NCBI GenBank assembly: GCA_001839685.1
Contig: MLAK01000697.1
Location: 1-50,476 of the forward strand
DNA length: 50,476 bases
Reading direction: 5' to 3'
Source of the DNA: Tritrichomonas foetus
Taxonomy: Eukaryota; Parabasalia; Tritrichomonadida; Tritrichomonadidae
Notes under the pieces: model-generated
Told to the model about the DNA's origin: nothing
What the model saw: the letters and a program-made list of their open reading frames with translations, nothing else
Database searches by the model: none
In this document: positions 18,264 through 26,322 of the stretch, piece by piece
Layout of the letters: every line of letters begins with the position of its first letter
Position numbering within the stretch: position 1 is the first letter of the stretch
Position numbers and translations under genes: made by a program

Positions 18264-18398
18264 GATTCAGAAGAAAAATCCTAATCAATTTTTCTAAGAA
18301 AAATTAACTGATTCTCAAAATTCAGATGTGATTGTTTATTATATTGAATGGAAATAAATGTGTCGATATTTGGTTAACTAATCTTATATTAACTTAAA

Positions 18399-18412
18399 TA
18401 TCGTTAACGATA
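18399..18412. promoter_or_regulatory. 14-bp perfect palindrome, double Myb-like site
   Basis: TATCGTTAACGATA reads the same on both strands and ends 16 nt before the ATG at 18429. It contains TAACGATA and its complement sharing the central TTAA, that is, two overlapping copies of the recurrent upstream motif. Confidence 0.5.
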
Positions 18413-18428
18413 AAAATTCATAATCATC

Positions 18429-19193
18429 ATGATGAGCCAGGATGTGCTTAAAGATGGCAAATTAAAATGGTGTTATCAGCGCGAATTATGCTACGAAATT
18501 ACAACCGAACTGCAGAGCTTCCCATGCTCCTATATCTTTGAACAAGAGCTCGAATGCAAATTACCAGAAAGCCAAAATCAGAAACCTTTAGAAAGTCAGA
18601 CACATCGAATACTATCTTTTCCAATCATATCAAAAAACATTATTGATGGAACCTATTCAGAGCTGAAAGAATGGATTCTCGACATGAAATTATTTTTAAG
18701 TTCACAAATTAAGAAGAATTATATGAAAGATGATAAAACGGAACTCACAATTTGTGTTGACTATATGAAGCGCTTCCAGAAACGTATGAAACGATTCGAT
18801 CTTCAGACAACTCGCGGATGGTATCGCCAAATGTATTGGCTGAAACTTCAAATCGACAGCCTTCTTCATAATTCTCCGGAAGAAATCCAAGATTATTTCC
18901 CCTACCCCAAAATAGAAGAACCCTCAGTAACCAAAAAAATCGGGCCACCCCAGATTGAATTTATTTTGGAAAATTATGGCTACATAAAAACTCAATCTGA
19001 TATAAGGAAACTATACACTATTCTATCAATGGACACCGATACGCCACTGCCTGAGGATGGAATTCTCGAAGTTGATCTTTTCACGATGAAGCAGCCAACG
19101 ATTTGCAAAATATTTGATTTTGTTCGATCACGCGTGCCAATTGAGAAGAGGATGGAGCCACCTGCAAGACCATTTCCATCTCCGGTTTTGTAA
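18429..19193 (+). CDS. Hypothetical protein, faint bromodomain-like segment
   Basis: A 254-residue protein that I do not recognise. Visible features are a Cys-containing N-terminus (WCYQRELCYE) and a helical middle. NIIDGTYSELKEWILDMKLF at about 71-90 and the following YMKRFQKRMKRF helix resemble the B-C region of bromodomains (IDNG.Y....F..D..L). The expected acetyl-lysine-binding Asn is not evident, so this is only a hint. The C-terminus is Pro-rich (PPARPFPSPVL). The gene has two adjacent ATGs (18429, 18432). It shares a 213-bp divergent promoter region with the DENN gene and is followed by a stem-loop at 19220-19270. Confidence 0.75.
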   Translation: MMSQDVLKDGKLKWCYQRELCYEITTELQSFPCSYIFEQELECKLPESQNQKPLESQTHRILSFPIISKNIIDGTYSELKEWILDMKLFLSSQIKKNYMKDDKTELTICVDYMKRFQKRMKRFDLQTTRGWYRQMYWLKLQIDSLLHNSPEEIQDYFPYPKIEEPSVTKKIGPPQIEFILENYGYIKTQSDIRKLYTILSMDTDTPLPEDGILEVDLFTMKQPTICKIFDFVRSRVPIEKRMEPPARPFPSPVL

Positions 19194-19616
19194 TTTTCAT
19201 ATGAAAAATATTATTTTAGGCTGAGCACTCCTCAATAAAGAGATGCACAATAATTTTGGAGTGTTTCAGCTTCAAAAAATGATGATTGATCTCGATTTAT
19301 GATTTGTTATTAAATATTTGATTATCCATTGATTTTATTAATATTTCTTTTAGTGCATAATATCGTGATTTAAAATAATCTTGTGAGAGATGAATTTAGA
19401 ATTCATTAAATGGTTGACAAAAAAATGCGTATATGATATTTGAAACATAGTCAGAAGCTTTTAAATATTATGTATTTCTTTTTTATTCTGAAAATTGATA
19501 TTTCATTGATATGATCAATTCGAGATATGATGTGTTATATCAAATATGACATGCTATATAAAAAATTGCAAAACGTAAACCTAAGAAAAACTGGAATTAA
19601 AAAACCAACTTAAATA
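19194..19616. other. Spacer with 3' stem-loop
   Basis: It holds the stem-loop described at 19220-19270, then AT-rich sequence leading to the P-loop gene. The last 60 bases contain AACGTAA but no clear initiator. No gene seen. Confidence 0.6.
19220..19270 (+). other. Stem-loop just after the stop codon, with AATAAA in the loop
   Basis: GCTGAGCACTCC at 19220-19231 pairs with GGAGTGTTTCAGC at 19258-19270: 11 base pairs with one small internal bulge and a 26-nt loop. It starts 27 nt after the stop of the 254-residue gene. The loop carries AATAAA at 19234-19239. It could be a 3'-end or stability element. GC content is high for this window. Confidence 0.4.
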
Positions 19617-21740
19617 ATGAATTCACCCAATCATAGTCCAGGCCAAAGACGTTCTTTAGTTGTAGGACGTGGCGGCAAGAAAACTAACCGTCCATCATTG
19701 GTTGTGTTGGGCCCCGACGATCAACAAACCAGTTTTCAAAGGCGCAGATATAATCCAAACGATTTTCCCGATTTAAACCCAGCTCGCTTTTCAACAAACC
19801 CGAATTATTCGCCAAACAATAATAACAGCGGTAGCTCTGACGATAACCAATCTGACAGCGATGACATGTATCGTGATGGATTCCAAACCAACTGGGGAAA
19901 AGGCTCACCAAAGGGCGTCGATTACAGACAAAGACTGAGCCAAGGCGGCCAGCCAAGAGGCAGCCCAAATGCAAACGGTGGATCAGATGATGAGAATGAG
20001 GAAGAATTAGAAAGAAAAAGAAGTCAATATTTGGTCAAAAGGAAATTCACCGATAATTTAATTAGCGATGACGATGACGAAGACGATAGCAACAACCAAA
20101 AATTCGGCGATATTCAAAATCGCAATTTAGATCTTGGAATTAACGATAATGATGATGAATTGAATGGCATTTTAAATAAAAATGGAAATGGAGATGATTT
20201 TAATAATGAAAATATGAATGATGATGAAGATGTGAATTCACCACTGCCTTGTGATGATAATCAATCAATAGCATCAACATCGGCTGGATCGGTTTATTTA
20301 GGCCCCGAAGCGACTTTTGAAAAACTACAAAAGCAATTAAACTTTAAAGTTTTTGATAACAATGGTGATATTTTCCCACAAGAGTTCGATGATATGACAA
20401 CAACTCAGAAACGTCAATTGGGACGTTTGGGTCGTTTACAAATAGTCAAAAAGAGAAATTGGTTCAATTCACTTTGGAAACTTTTTGACGAGGCTCCTGA
20501 CGACGATAACTCCACATACAATGATCCAACAATGCCGGCATCATCAGATGATAAACTTTGGATGACACTTCGTCTGTTCAATTTAATAGAAGATCCAGAT
20601 TTCGATCCAGATGAGGCAGAAATAGATGTGAAAGTTTTAACCGAAGATCCTCTTGCTAGATGCTTAATGAAAGCTGCACAAAATGCTTTAGAGGATTTCA
20701 TTATTTCTGATGAAGGAGGTCTGAGCCTTTCCATGCGAGCTGCTGTTATGGGGCCAGCAGGATCGGGCAAGTCTGTTTTTTTGAGATTCATTCTAACTCG
20801 AGTTTTGAACTTTTTAGTCGAAGGTGGTCGATTTAAGGACTTTTTCATTGTTCCGCTTGATTTTTCAAAGAATCAAGTTGATACTGTCGATTCTTTCTAT
20901 CATTACATCTCGAATAAAGTTGTAGAAGCATTAATTATCCAACGACCTGATTTGCAACTTTTCGAAAATTCCCTCAGGAAAGCATTCATGACTCTCACCC
21001 AAGTTGAAAAAATGAAGCATCTTCCAAAACCAATTTCCAGTCAAGATTATCTACGACAGTCAATGAAAGATTTAGAATTGGTCCTTAAAAGAATGCATCA
21101 ATGTTACAACGATCCAAAATTAACCGATTCATTCCTTACCAACGTTGTACTTCTTCCACAGGTTGTAGCTTCGATTTTCTCATTCAATTCACCATTTCTT
21201 ATAATTGACCACCTGGACCAAGTCGATATTGAAATTAAAAGAAAAGGTCAACCATCAATTCAACTTTTGGAATTCATGAAATTTGGTTTGATGCAATCTC
21301 AATTTTTGATCTCTTCAAGTGATGGTCTAACATTCTCCGATAAGCTTAGTGCACTTGATGATGATTCTGTCGACATTCGAAATATCACCCAAAACATTTA
21401 TGTTTATGATACTGTATTTTCCAATTTTGAAGATTCCAACATTTTGGTTACATTTGATCAAAAATCTTCACAAAGATCAATGACGCTTTCTGCTTCACAT
21501 TGTGGAGGATGTCCAACATTTGTTTGTAAATATGATGAAATTTGCAAACAACTTGAAGACATGGAAAACGCAAGATCACGAGCAGAAAAACGTGAAATTC
21601 GTGTTCAATTAATGAAAAACATCGTTTCATATATTGAAGAAATGTATGATTTCGATGAATTACCAAAGATTGAGTGCATAGAATTCGTTGAAGCTACAGA
21701 ATCTGTTGCAAGCAGCTCAAGGGCAGGAAGTAGAGTATAA
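19617..21740 (+). CDS. P-loop NTPase with acidic disordered N-terminus
   Basis: A 707-residue protein of unknown role. Residues 1-220 are disordered: basic and Gly/Pro-rich at first, then runs of Asp, Asn and Glu. A folded ATPase part follows. The Walker A motif GPAGSGKS is at 379-386, and the Walker B-like FLIIDHLDQVD at 527-537 has Asp in the usual place. LISSSDG near 562 lies where AAA/STAND ATPases place sensor 1. The C-terminus (about 615-690) has a helical DMENARSRAEKREIRVQ segment and a short Ser-rich tail. Between Walker A and B is a helical insert of about 140 residues. The overall order is like AAA+/STAND or ORC-type ATPases, but I cannot name the family; it may be trichomonad-specific. 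Intronless, first ATG used. Confidence 0.75.
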   Translation: MNSPNHSPGQRRSLVVGRGGKKTNRPSLVVLGPDDQQTSFQRRRYNPNDFPDLNPARFSTNPNYSPNNNNSGSSDDNQSDSDDMYRDGFQTNWGKGSPKGVDYRQRLSQGGQPRGSPNANGGSDDENEEELERKRSQYLVKRKFTDNLISDDDDEDDSNNQKFGDIQNRNLDLGINDNDDELNGILNKNGNGDDFNNENMNDDEDVNSPLPCDDNQSIASTSAGSVYLGPEATFEKLQKQLNFKVFDNNGDIFPQEFDDMTTTQKRQLGRLGRLQIVKKRNWFNSLWKLFDEAPDDDNSTYNDPTMPASSDDKLWMTLRLFNLIEDPDFDPDEAEIDVKVLTEDPLARCLMKAAQNALEDFIISDEGGLSLSMRAAVMGPAGSGKSVFLRFILTRVLNFLVEGGRFKDFFIVPLDFSKNQVDTVDSFYHYISNKVVEALIIQRPDLQLFENSLRKAFMTLTQVEKMKHLPKPISSQDYLRQSMKDLELVLKRMHQCYNDPKLTDSFLTNVVLLPQVVASIFSFNSPFLIIDHLDQVDIEIKRKGQPSIQLLEFMKFGLMQSQFLISSSDGLTFSDKLSALDDDSVDIRNITQNIYVYDTVFSNFEDSNILVTFDQKSSQRSMTLSASHCGGCPTFVCKYDEICKQLEDMENARSRAEKREIRVQLMKNIVSYIEEMYDFDELPKIECIEFVEATESVASSSRAGSRV

Positions 21741-22179
21741 TGGATATAGAAAATTAATCGGGCTTTTATCTACCAAATCATTTTTTATTGTGTGTATTAG
21801 ATTTGAATTTTTAATGATATTATTTCTTAACCTCTATTGTTATTATTTATTTGTTTGAGTTTGTACATTGCATAGTGAAGTTTTTTGGATTGATTCATTG
21901 TTAGTATGGTGTTTTTGTTGCATTTACTGATTTTCTAATTAACAAATTTGGTTGTTTTATTGTATTGTTTCTTGTCTACACGCCAACATAAACACTTTAT
22001 TTACATTGTTTAATTTTTTGATTTGTTTTCTTTACCTTATAATTTCTTTACATTATACTTTCTTTACCTTATACTTTTTTGAGTATGATTTGTTCGAGTT
22101 TGTTTTGTGACTTTGGTGAAAAGACAAAATAATACTGTTACGCAAATATCGTTTAATAACTAAAAAAATAGAAATAAGT
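21741..22179. other. Spacer between convergent genes
   Basis: It separates the P-loop gene (plus) from the lyase gene (minus). It is T-rich on the plus strand and contains a triplicated 16-bp unit at 22027-22074. No gene seen. Confidence 0.65.
22027..22074. repeat. Three tandem 16-bp units
   Basis: TTTCTTTACCTTATAA, TTTCTTTACATTATAC and TTTCTTTACCTTATAC follow each other without gaps, differing at one or two positions. It is a short minisatellite in the shared 3' flank. Confidence 0.85.
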
Positions 22180-25100
22180 TTACACCATTTTTCCTGAAGA
22201 TGAATTCTGTCTTTTCTTTTTGATAAAAAGAACAACAATTAACACCAAGACTCCACATCCTGAAACTACACCAATCACAATACCAGTCATTATTCCAGCA
22301 TTAGATTTAAGATCATGTTCATTATCATCATTATTGGTATTGCCTTTCTCAGTGTCTGCGAGATTGACAAAGTTAGGAATATTCCAACTTCCACCTTCAA
22401 CTATCTTAAATCCATTGGAATTATAACGTGTGTAAATTCTTGAACCCCCAGAAATTGAAGTAGCATTGAAAATAGGGAAGCATCTTTCGATTCCATCTGA
22501 TGTTGTGATATGTATTGATTGGCCATGTAATGATTTTAAATCGAATCCTTGTAAATCGATATAACTATTATTTGCATCATTTTGGTACTTATCAATTGTT
22601 CCCGACCAAGCACTCTTTAGGTTTTTCAATTTTATCGTTCTATTTGTATATTCTGATCCATTTTCCAAAATTATAGTTCCATTGTACAATTCTACAGCAA
22701 CTGAAGCTGCTGTTGTACGATCAAAGGCCTCGACTTTATTATTATCAAAAGAACTCAGTATATAATCATTCCCATTTTTCGTTTTAATTTCGATACCAAC
22801 ATTTCCATTTTCTTTCATTGAAATCATCGATACACCTTTAATGATACTCTTATCTTTTTTAGAGCCTTCATAAACTGCAACAAAAGTTGAGAAATCATTT
22901 TGTCCTTCTTCATTGAAATCATATATATAGAAGTAAGGGAGAGTAACTCCTTTATCAGTGTTTGTATGATATCTTTGTCCCCATCCTTGAGTATAGTAAA
23001 CTTGTTGTTTCTCGCGTGCAGGAAAATATGCGGTAAATGTATAATCATTATCAATATTCCAGACAATGTTCCATTCTTTAGATGTTTCACCTCCAAATTT
23101 CTCATTCTTTCTTGTTCCAATATCGAAATAACCAGTGTAAAATTTCCATTCAGTTTCAGAATTTTCCGGATTTTCTTGATAATGAATTTTACATTCAACC
23201 CGCCCAGTTTTGTTTTCAATTCCAGGTTTCCAGTATCGACCAGATGCTATTGGCATTAAATTTCCTCTTAACCAAAAACTAACTCTGTATCTAGCATTCA
23301 TTTTGCCAATGAAGGTTGTATCTGAATTGATACCTTGAGTGTTTCCTAAATACAAATTAACATTGATTATGCCACCTGTATCTGCTTTTTCTGTAGCATG
23401 AAATCGAACACCCTGAGTTGTTTTACCAGGAACTGATTCCCATTGAACTTGGTCATTTCCAGGATAATAAGACCAATTAACATTGGGGTCAGTTCGAGTG
23501 GATTCATCAATTTTAGTTGGAAACGGTTCTGCAAATTCAGAACCTAAAGTTTCATCAAAAAACTCTTCACGAAGACTTGCATCAGAAATCTCGATCCATC
23601 CAACAGAAGGTAGTCTCCATTGAACACAAAACCTTACGTTCATTTTTTCTTCATGATTGGTAAATTTCAAATCAGAATTAAGATGATAATTGTTATGAAC
23701 ACCATGGAAAACATATTCACGCTTAGTGCCTCCTTTTACACGAAAAATATCAACAATATAGCTATTATTATCATGTTCGATTTGAGTCACTGTTCTGTGA
23801 TATATTTCTGCATTTGGATAAGGTTTGGAACTCGCAGATACGATTTTCACTCCATCACGGCCGCCAAAGAAGTGAATACTACCGCCATTATGATTTTTCA
23901 TTTGATTGTTACCATCAATAACAACAGTATTATGAACATTGGTATATTTGGTTTTTGCAACATCAACATGATCCCATAAATAACCTAAATCATTTAAAAG
24001 TTCATGTCCATCTTTCCAATATATAAGATTTAACGAATCAAGATGATGATGGCTTCCATAAGGACTTGCATCAAGAATAACAGTGGAATCTCTACCATAC
24101 TGTCCTGTTCTTAGGTATGCTTGTGCTAAATAAGGAAAAGCCATATCAGGAACATTAAACAATTCATTATAAGACAATTCACCAACTGATGGTTCTTGAT
24201 AAAACATCAAATAATATGATTCAGTTTGACTTTTTTCTATAACAAATTTCAAGTTATCTTCGGTTGGATAGGTTACTTTAATCAAATCGAGATTCTTTTG
24301 AGATAGTGTTAAATTCTGATAACTATCTGCAATTGGTGGATAAAGTAAATCTCCTTGGACGGTCCACATTAAAGCTTGCCATATTTGATAATAATTAGTA
24401 TCATAATTAACATTGAAATGACTATATTTATCGAGACTAGTTTGATCTGTGTAATCTCGATAAGCATAAGAAAATGGTTCAAGACCGTTTAGTGTCATTA
24501 TTCCATATGCAGGGCTTTCACTAAATCCTCCATCTTTCAAGAAATATTCATTTATTGTTTTCAAAAATCCATCAATACCAAAATTCGCGAGTTCAGATGA
24601 TCCAACAACTACTCCAGATAAACCAACAGCTGCTCGATTAAAAACTGCTTTATTATTAATAGAATCATCACAATATCCTAAGAATGAAGCTTCCAAAATA
24701 ACATTTTCAATAATTTTCTTTTTCTCCTCTTCTGAATACACTCCAGAATTCTCTGTTAAATCATAAGCTGTAACTAATTCTTTTACTAAAATTCCATCCA
24801 TTCCTGATAAACCTAATCTGCTTGCTGACCAATAACCACTATAGAGTTTTCCATTATTGAGATTGTTTCCATATGATGCAATAATTTTACATTGTGATGG
24901 TAATTCATTAATTTTTTCTGCTGCAATATGAGGATCACAATCAGCATATTCATTATATGAATAACCTGAATAAACTAAATATGTTGGCAGTACTTCAGAA
25001 AATCTTAATAAAATTCTTTTCACAGCATTGGCGAATGTTATGTTACCTGATACTGCATGTCCGAGGGCAATATTTTTCAAGTAAATATCGATCAATGTTG

Positions 25101-25662
25101 ATACTTTTTTTCCTCGAATAAAAGCACTTGGTGATGATCTGCAATTTGAGTATGACATGCACATGACAGGTTCTTCATCTACATAACTAAACACTTGTCT
25201 AGAATCAAAAGTACTTGTGTATTTAATTGATTCAGGATATTTTTCGTTCGGAAACTTCATTCCACAAACATTACATGTAATTTCATCTGGTTTTTGATGA
25301 TCCCACTTCCAATTTCCATTTGGATGCCAATTTTTTCCAGTCAAAACACAATTTGGACAAAATGTATATGATCCTGGTGTTGTATAAGAAAGCAAATTCT
25401 CAAGTTTATCTCCATCAACAAAGGACAAATAATTTTCGGCGTTCTTCATAATCGTCCGATTTCTAGCTTGAGCCCATTCATAATGTTTGACATTCTCTTT
25501 GGCACGTTCCAAATCGCCTCTATTAAACATTCCACGTGGATGCACATGTGAATTATCTCGAGATTGTTTTTGATTAGAGATTCCATGATTGATAGAAGAA
25601 ATGTATTTATCCCATTTGGTTGTGCACTGAAAAGTAAGAATTGTCAGAAAGAAGAAGATCAT
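22180..25662 (-). CDS. Heparinase II/III-like polysaccharide lyase, membrane-anchored
   Basis: An 1,160-residue secreted, type I membrane protein likely to cleave an acidic polysaccharide by elimination at the cell surface. A hydrophobic signal sequence spans residues 1-13. HPRGMFNRGDLERAK at 41-55 is the typical start of this family. A four-Cys knuckle follows (C102, C105, C130, C133), as in bacterial relatives with a CP.C...C..CG...P module. The catalytic alpha/alpha toroid spans about 150-470. The beta-sandwich signature includes SHHHLD (H538-H540, D542), ND558 and VH577NT, which correspond to the metal-site region of heparinase II. A jelly-roll-like insert lies near 740-960. A transmembrane helix at about 1,122-1,147 is followed by a short Lys-rich tail. 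The core looks bacterial in type, so lateral transfer is plausible. Exact substrate unknown. Confidence 0.82.
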   Translation of the reverse strand: MIFFFLTILTFQCTTKWDKYISSINHGISNQKQSRDNSHVHPRGMFNRGDLERAKENVKHYEWAQARNRTIMKNAENYLSFVDGDKLENLLSYTTPGSYTFCPNCVLTGKNWHPNGNWKWDHQKPDEITCNVCGMKFPNEKYPESIKYTSTFDSRQVFSYVDEEPVMCMSYSNCRSSPSAFIRGKKVSTLIDIYLKNIALGHAVSGNITFANAVKRILLRFSEVLPTYLVYSGYSYNEYADCDPHIAAEKINELPSQCKIIASYGNNLNNGKLYSGYWSASRLGLSGMDGILVKELVTAYDLTENSGVYSEEEKKKIIENVILEASFLGYCDDSINNKAVFNRAAVGLSGVVVGSSELANFGIDGFLKTINEYFLKDGGFSESPAYGIMTLNGLEPFSYAYRDYTDQTSLDKYSHFNVNYDTNYYQIWQALMWTVQGDLLYPPIADSYQNLTLSQKNLDLIKVTYPTEDNLKFVIEKSQTESYYLMFYQEPSVGELSYNELFNVPDMAFPYLAQAYLRTGQYGRDSTVILDASPYGSHHHLDSLNLIYWKDGHELLNDLGYLWDHVDVAKTKYTNVHNTVVIDGNNQMKNHNGGSIHFFGGRDGVKIVSASSKPYPNAEIYHRTVTQIEHDNNSYIVDIFRVKGGTKREYVFHGVHNNYHLNSDLKFTNHEEKMNVRFCVQWRLPSVGWIEISDASLREEFFDETLGSEFAEPFPTKIDESTRTDPNVNWSYYPGNDQVQWESVPGKTTQGVRFHATEKADTGGIINVNLYLGNTQGINSDTTFIGKMNARYRVSFWLRGNLMPIASGRYWKPGIENKTGRVECKIHYQENPENSETEWKFYTGYFDIGTRKNEKFGGETSKEWNIVWNIDNDYTFTAYFPAREKQQVYYTQGWGQRYHTNTDKGVTLPYFYIYDFNEEGQNDFSTFVAVYEGSKKDKSIIKGVSMISMKENGNVGIEIKTKNGNDYILSSFDNNKVEAFDRTTAASVAVELYNGTIILENGSEYTNRTIKLKNLKSAWSGTIDKYQNDANNSYIDLQGFDLKSLHGQSIHITTSDGIERCFPIFNATSISGGSRIYTRYNSNGFKIVEGGSWNIPNFVNLADTEKGNTNNDDNEHDLKSNAGIMTGIVIGVVSGCGVLVLIVVLFIKKKRQNSSSGKMV

Positions 25663-25720
25663 AAAATTAGATAATGAATTTTAAAAAACTCAAACAAAAT
25701 ATAAATTGGTAATTGGAATA

Positions 25721-25819
25721 TTTCAATGATAGTAATTGAACGATATTGAATGTAATTGTTTTAGAAAAAGTTTTTTCTACCGATATAATATATAAATATT
25801 TTCAATGATAGTAATTGAA
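25721..25819. repeat. Direct repeat of a 20-bp partial palindrome
   Basis: TTTCAATGATAGTAATTGAA occurs at 25721-25740 and again, perfectly, at 25800-25819, 79 nt apart. Each copy is itself an interrupted palindrome (TTCAAT / ATTGAA). Such paired sites in a divergent promoter region could bind a regulator. Confidence 0.7.
25739..25745 (-). promoter_or_regulatory. Myb-like site upstream of the lyase gene
   Basis: AACGATA on the plus strand (TATCGTT toward the lyase gene), 77 nt upstream of the lyase ATG, partly overlapping the first 20-bp repeat. Confidence 0.3.
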
Positions 25820-26249
25820 AGAAATTGACCTTTTGATTTAATTTTTGATGTTAATTTTTATAGCTCCGATATTTAAACATGAACAGATGGTACTGTAGTC
25901 ATTCAAGAAGTTCTGATATTCTAAGTTTAACTAAGTAAGTTTAAACTAAATATCAATTAATCCTTTCTGTAAAATATGATATTTATCGATTTTTTAATTT
26001 AGGTGCAAAACAAGTAATTGATAAATATGCTGTGCATGTTGATTTATTGATGAATTTTGGAAAAAGTGAAGCAGCCGATCTACACATGATGAATTGATTG
26101 CTAACTTGACAATATCTGTTTCTGTTAACTTTTTGGGAGCAGCTATCAGAAAATCCTTGCCTATTCAAAGTTCTGTTCAGAAAAGTAAATAATATTGAGT
26201 CAATTTGAATAATTTTTGCATGAATCAAATCCAAATTTGAAAATGAATA

Positions 26250-26256
26250 TATCGTC
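26250..26256 (+). promoter_or_regulatory. Myb-like site upstream of the BEACH gene
   Basis: TATCGTC, 67 nt before the ATG at 26323. It has the same form as the element reported in a Trichomonas vaginalis promoter. Confidence 0.35.
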
Positions 26257-26322
26257 ATCTAAAGTTTTTAAATTGATTTATATGATCAATTCAAAAAGTT
26301 CGAAATTTTTGATATTTCTATC

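Larger units (their letters stand above)
25663..26322. other. Divergent promoter region between lyase and BEACH genes
   Basis: 660 bp serving two divergent genes. It contains a 20-bp direct repeat at 25721-25740 and 25800-25819. The Myb-like AACGATA at 25739-25745 overlaps the end of the first copy, and TATCGTC lies at 26250-26256. A 91-codon minus-strand frame at 25983-26258 resembles nothing known and I do not call it. Confidence 0.6.
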
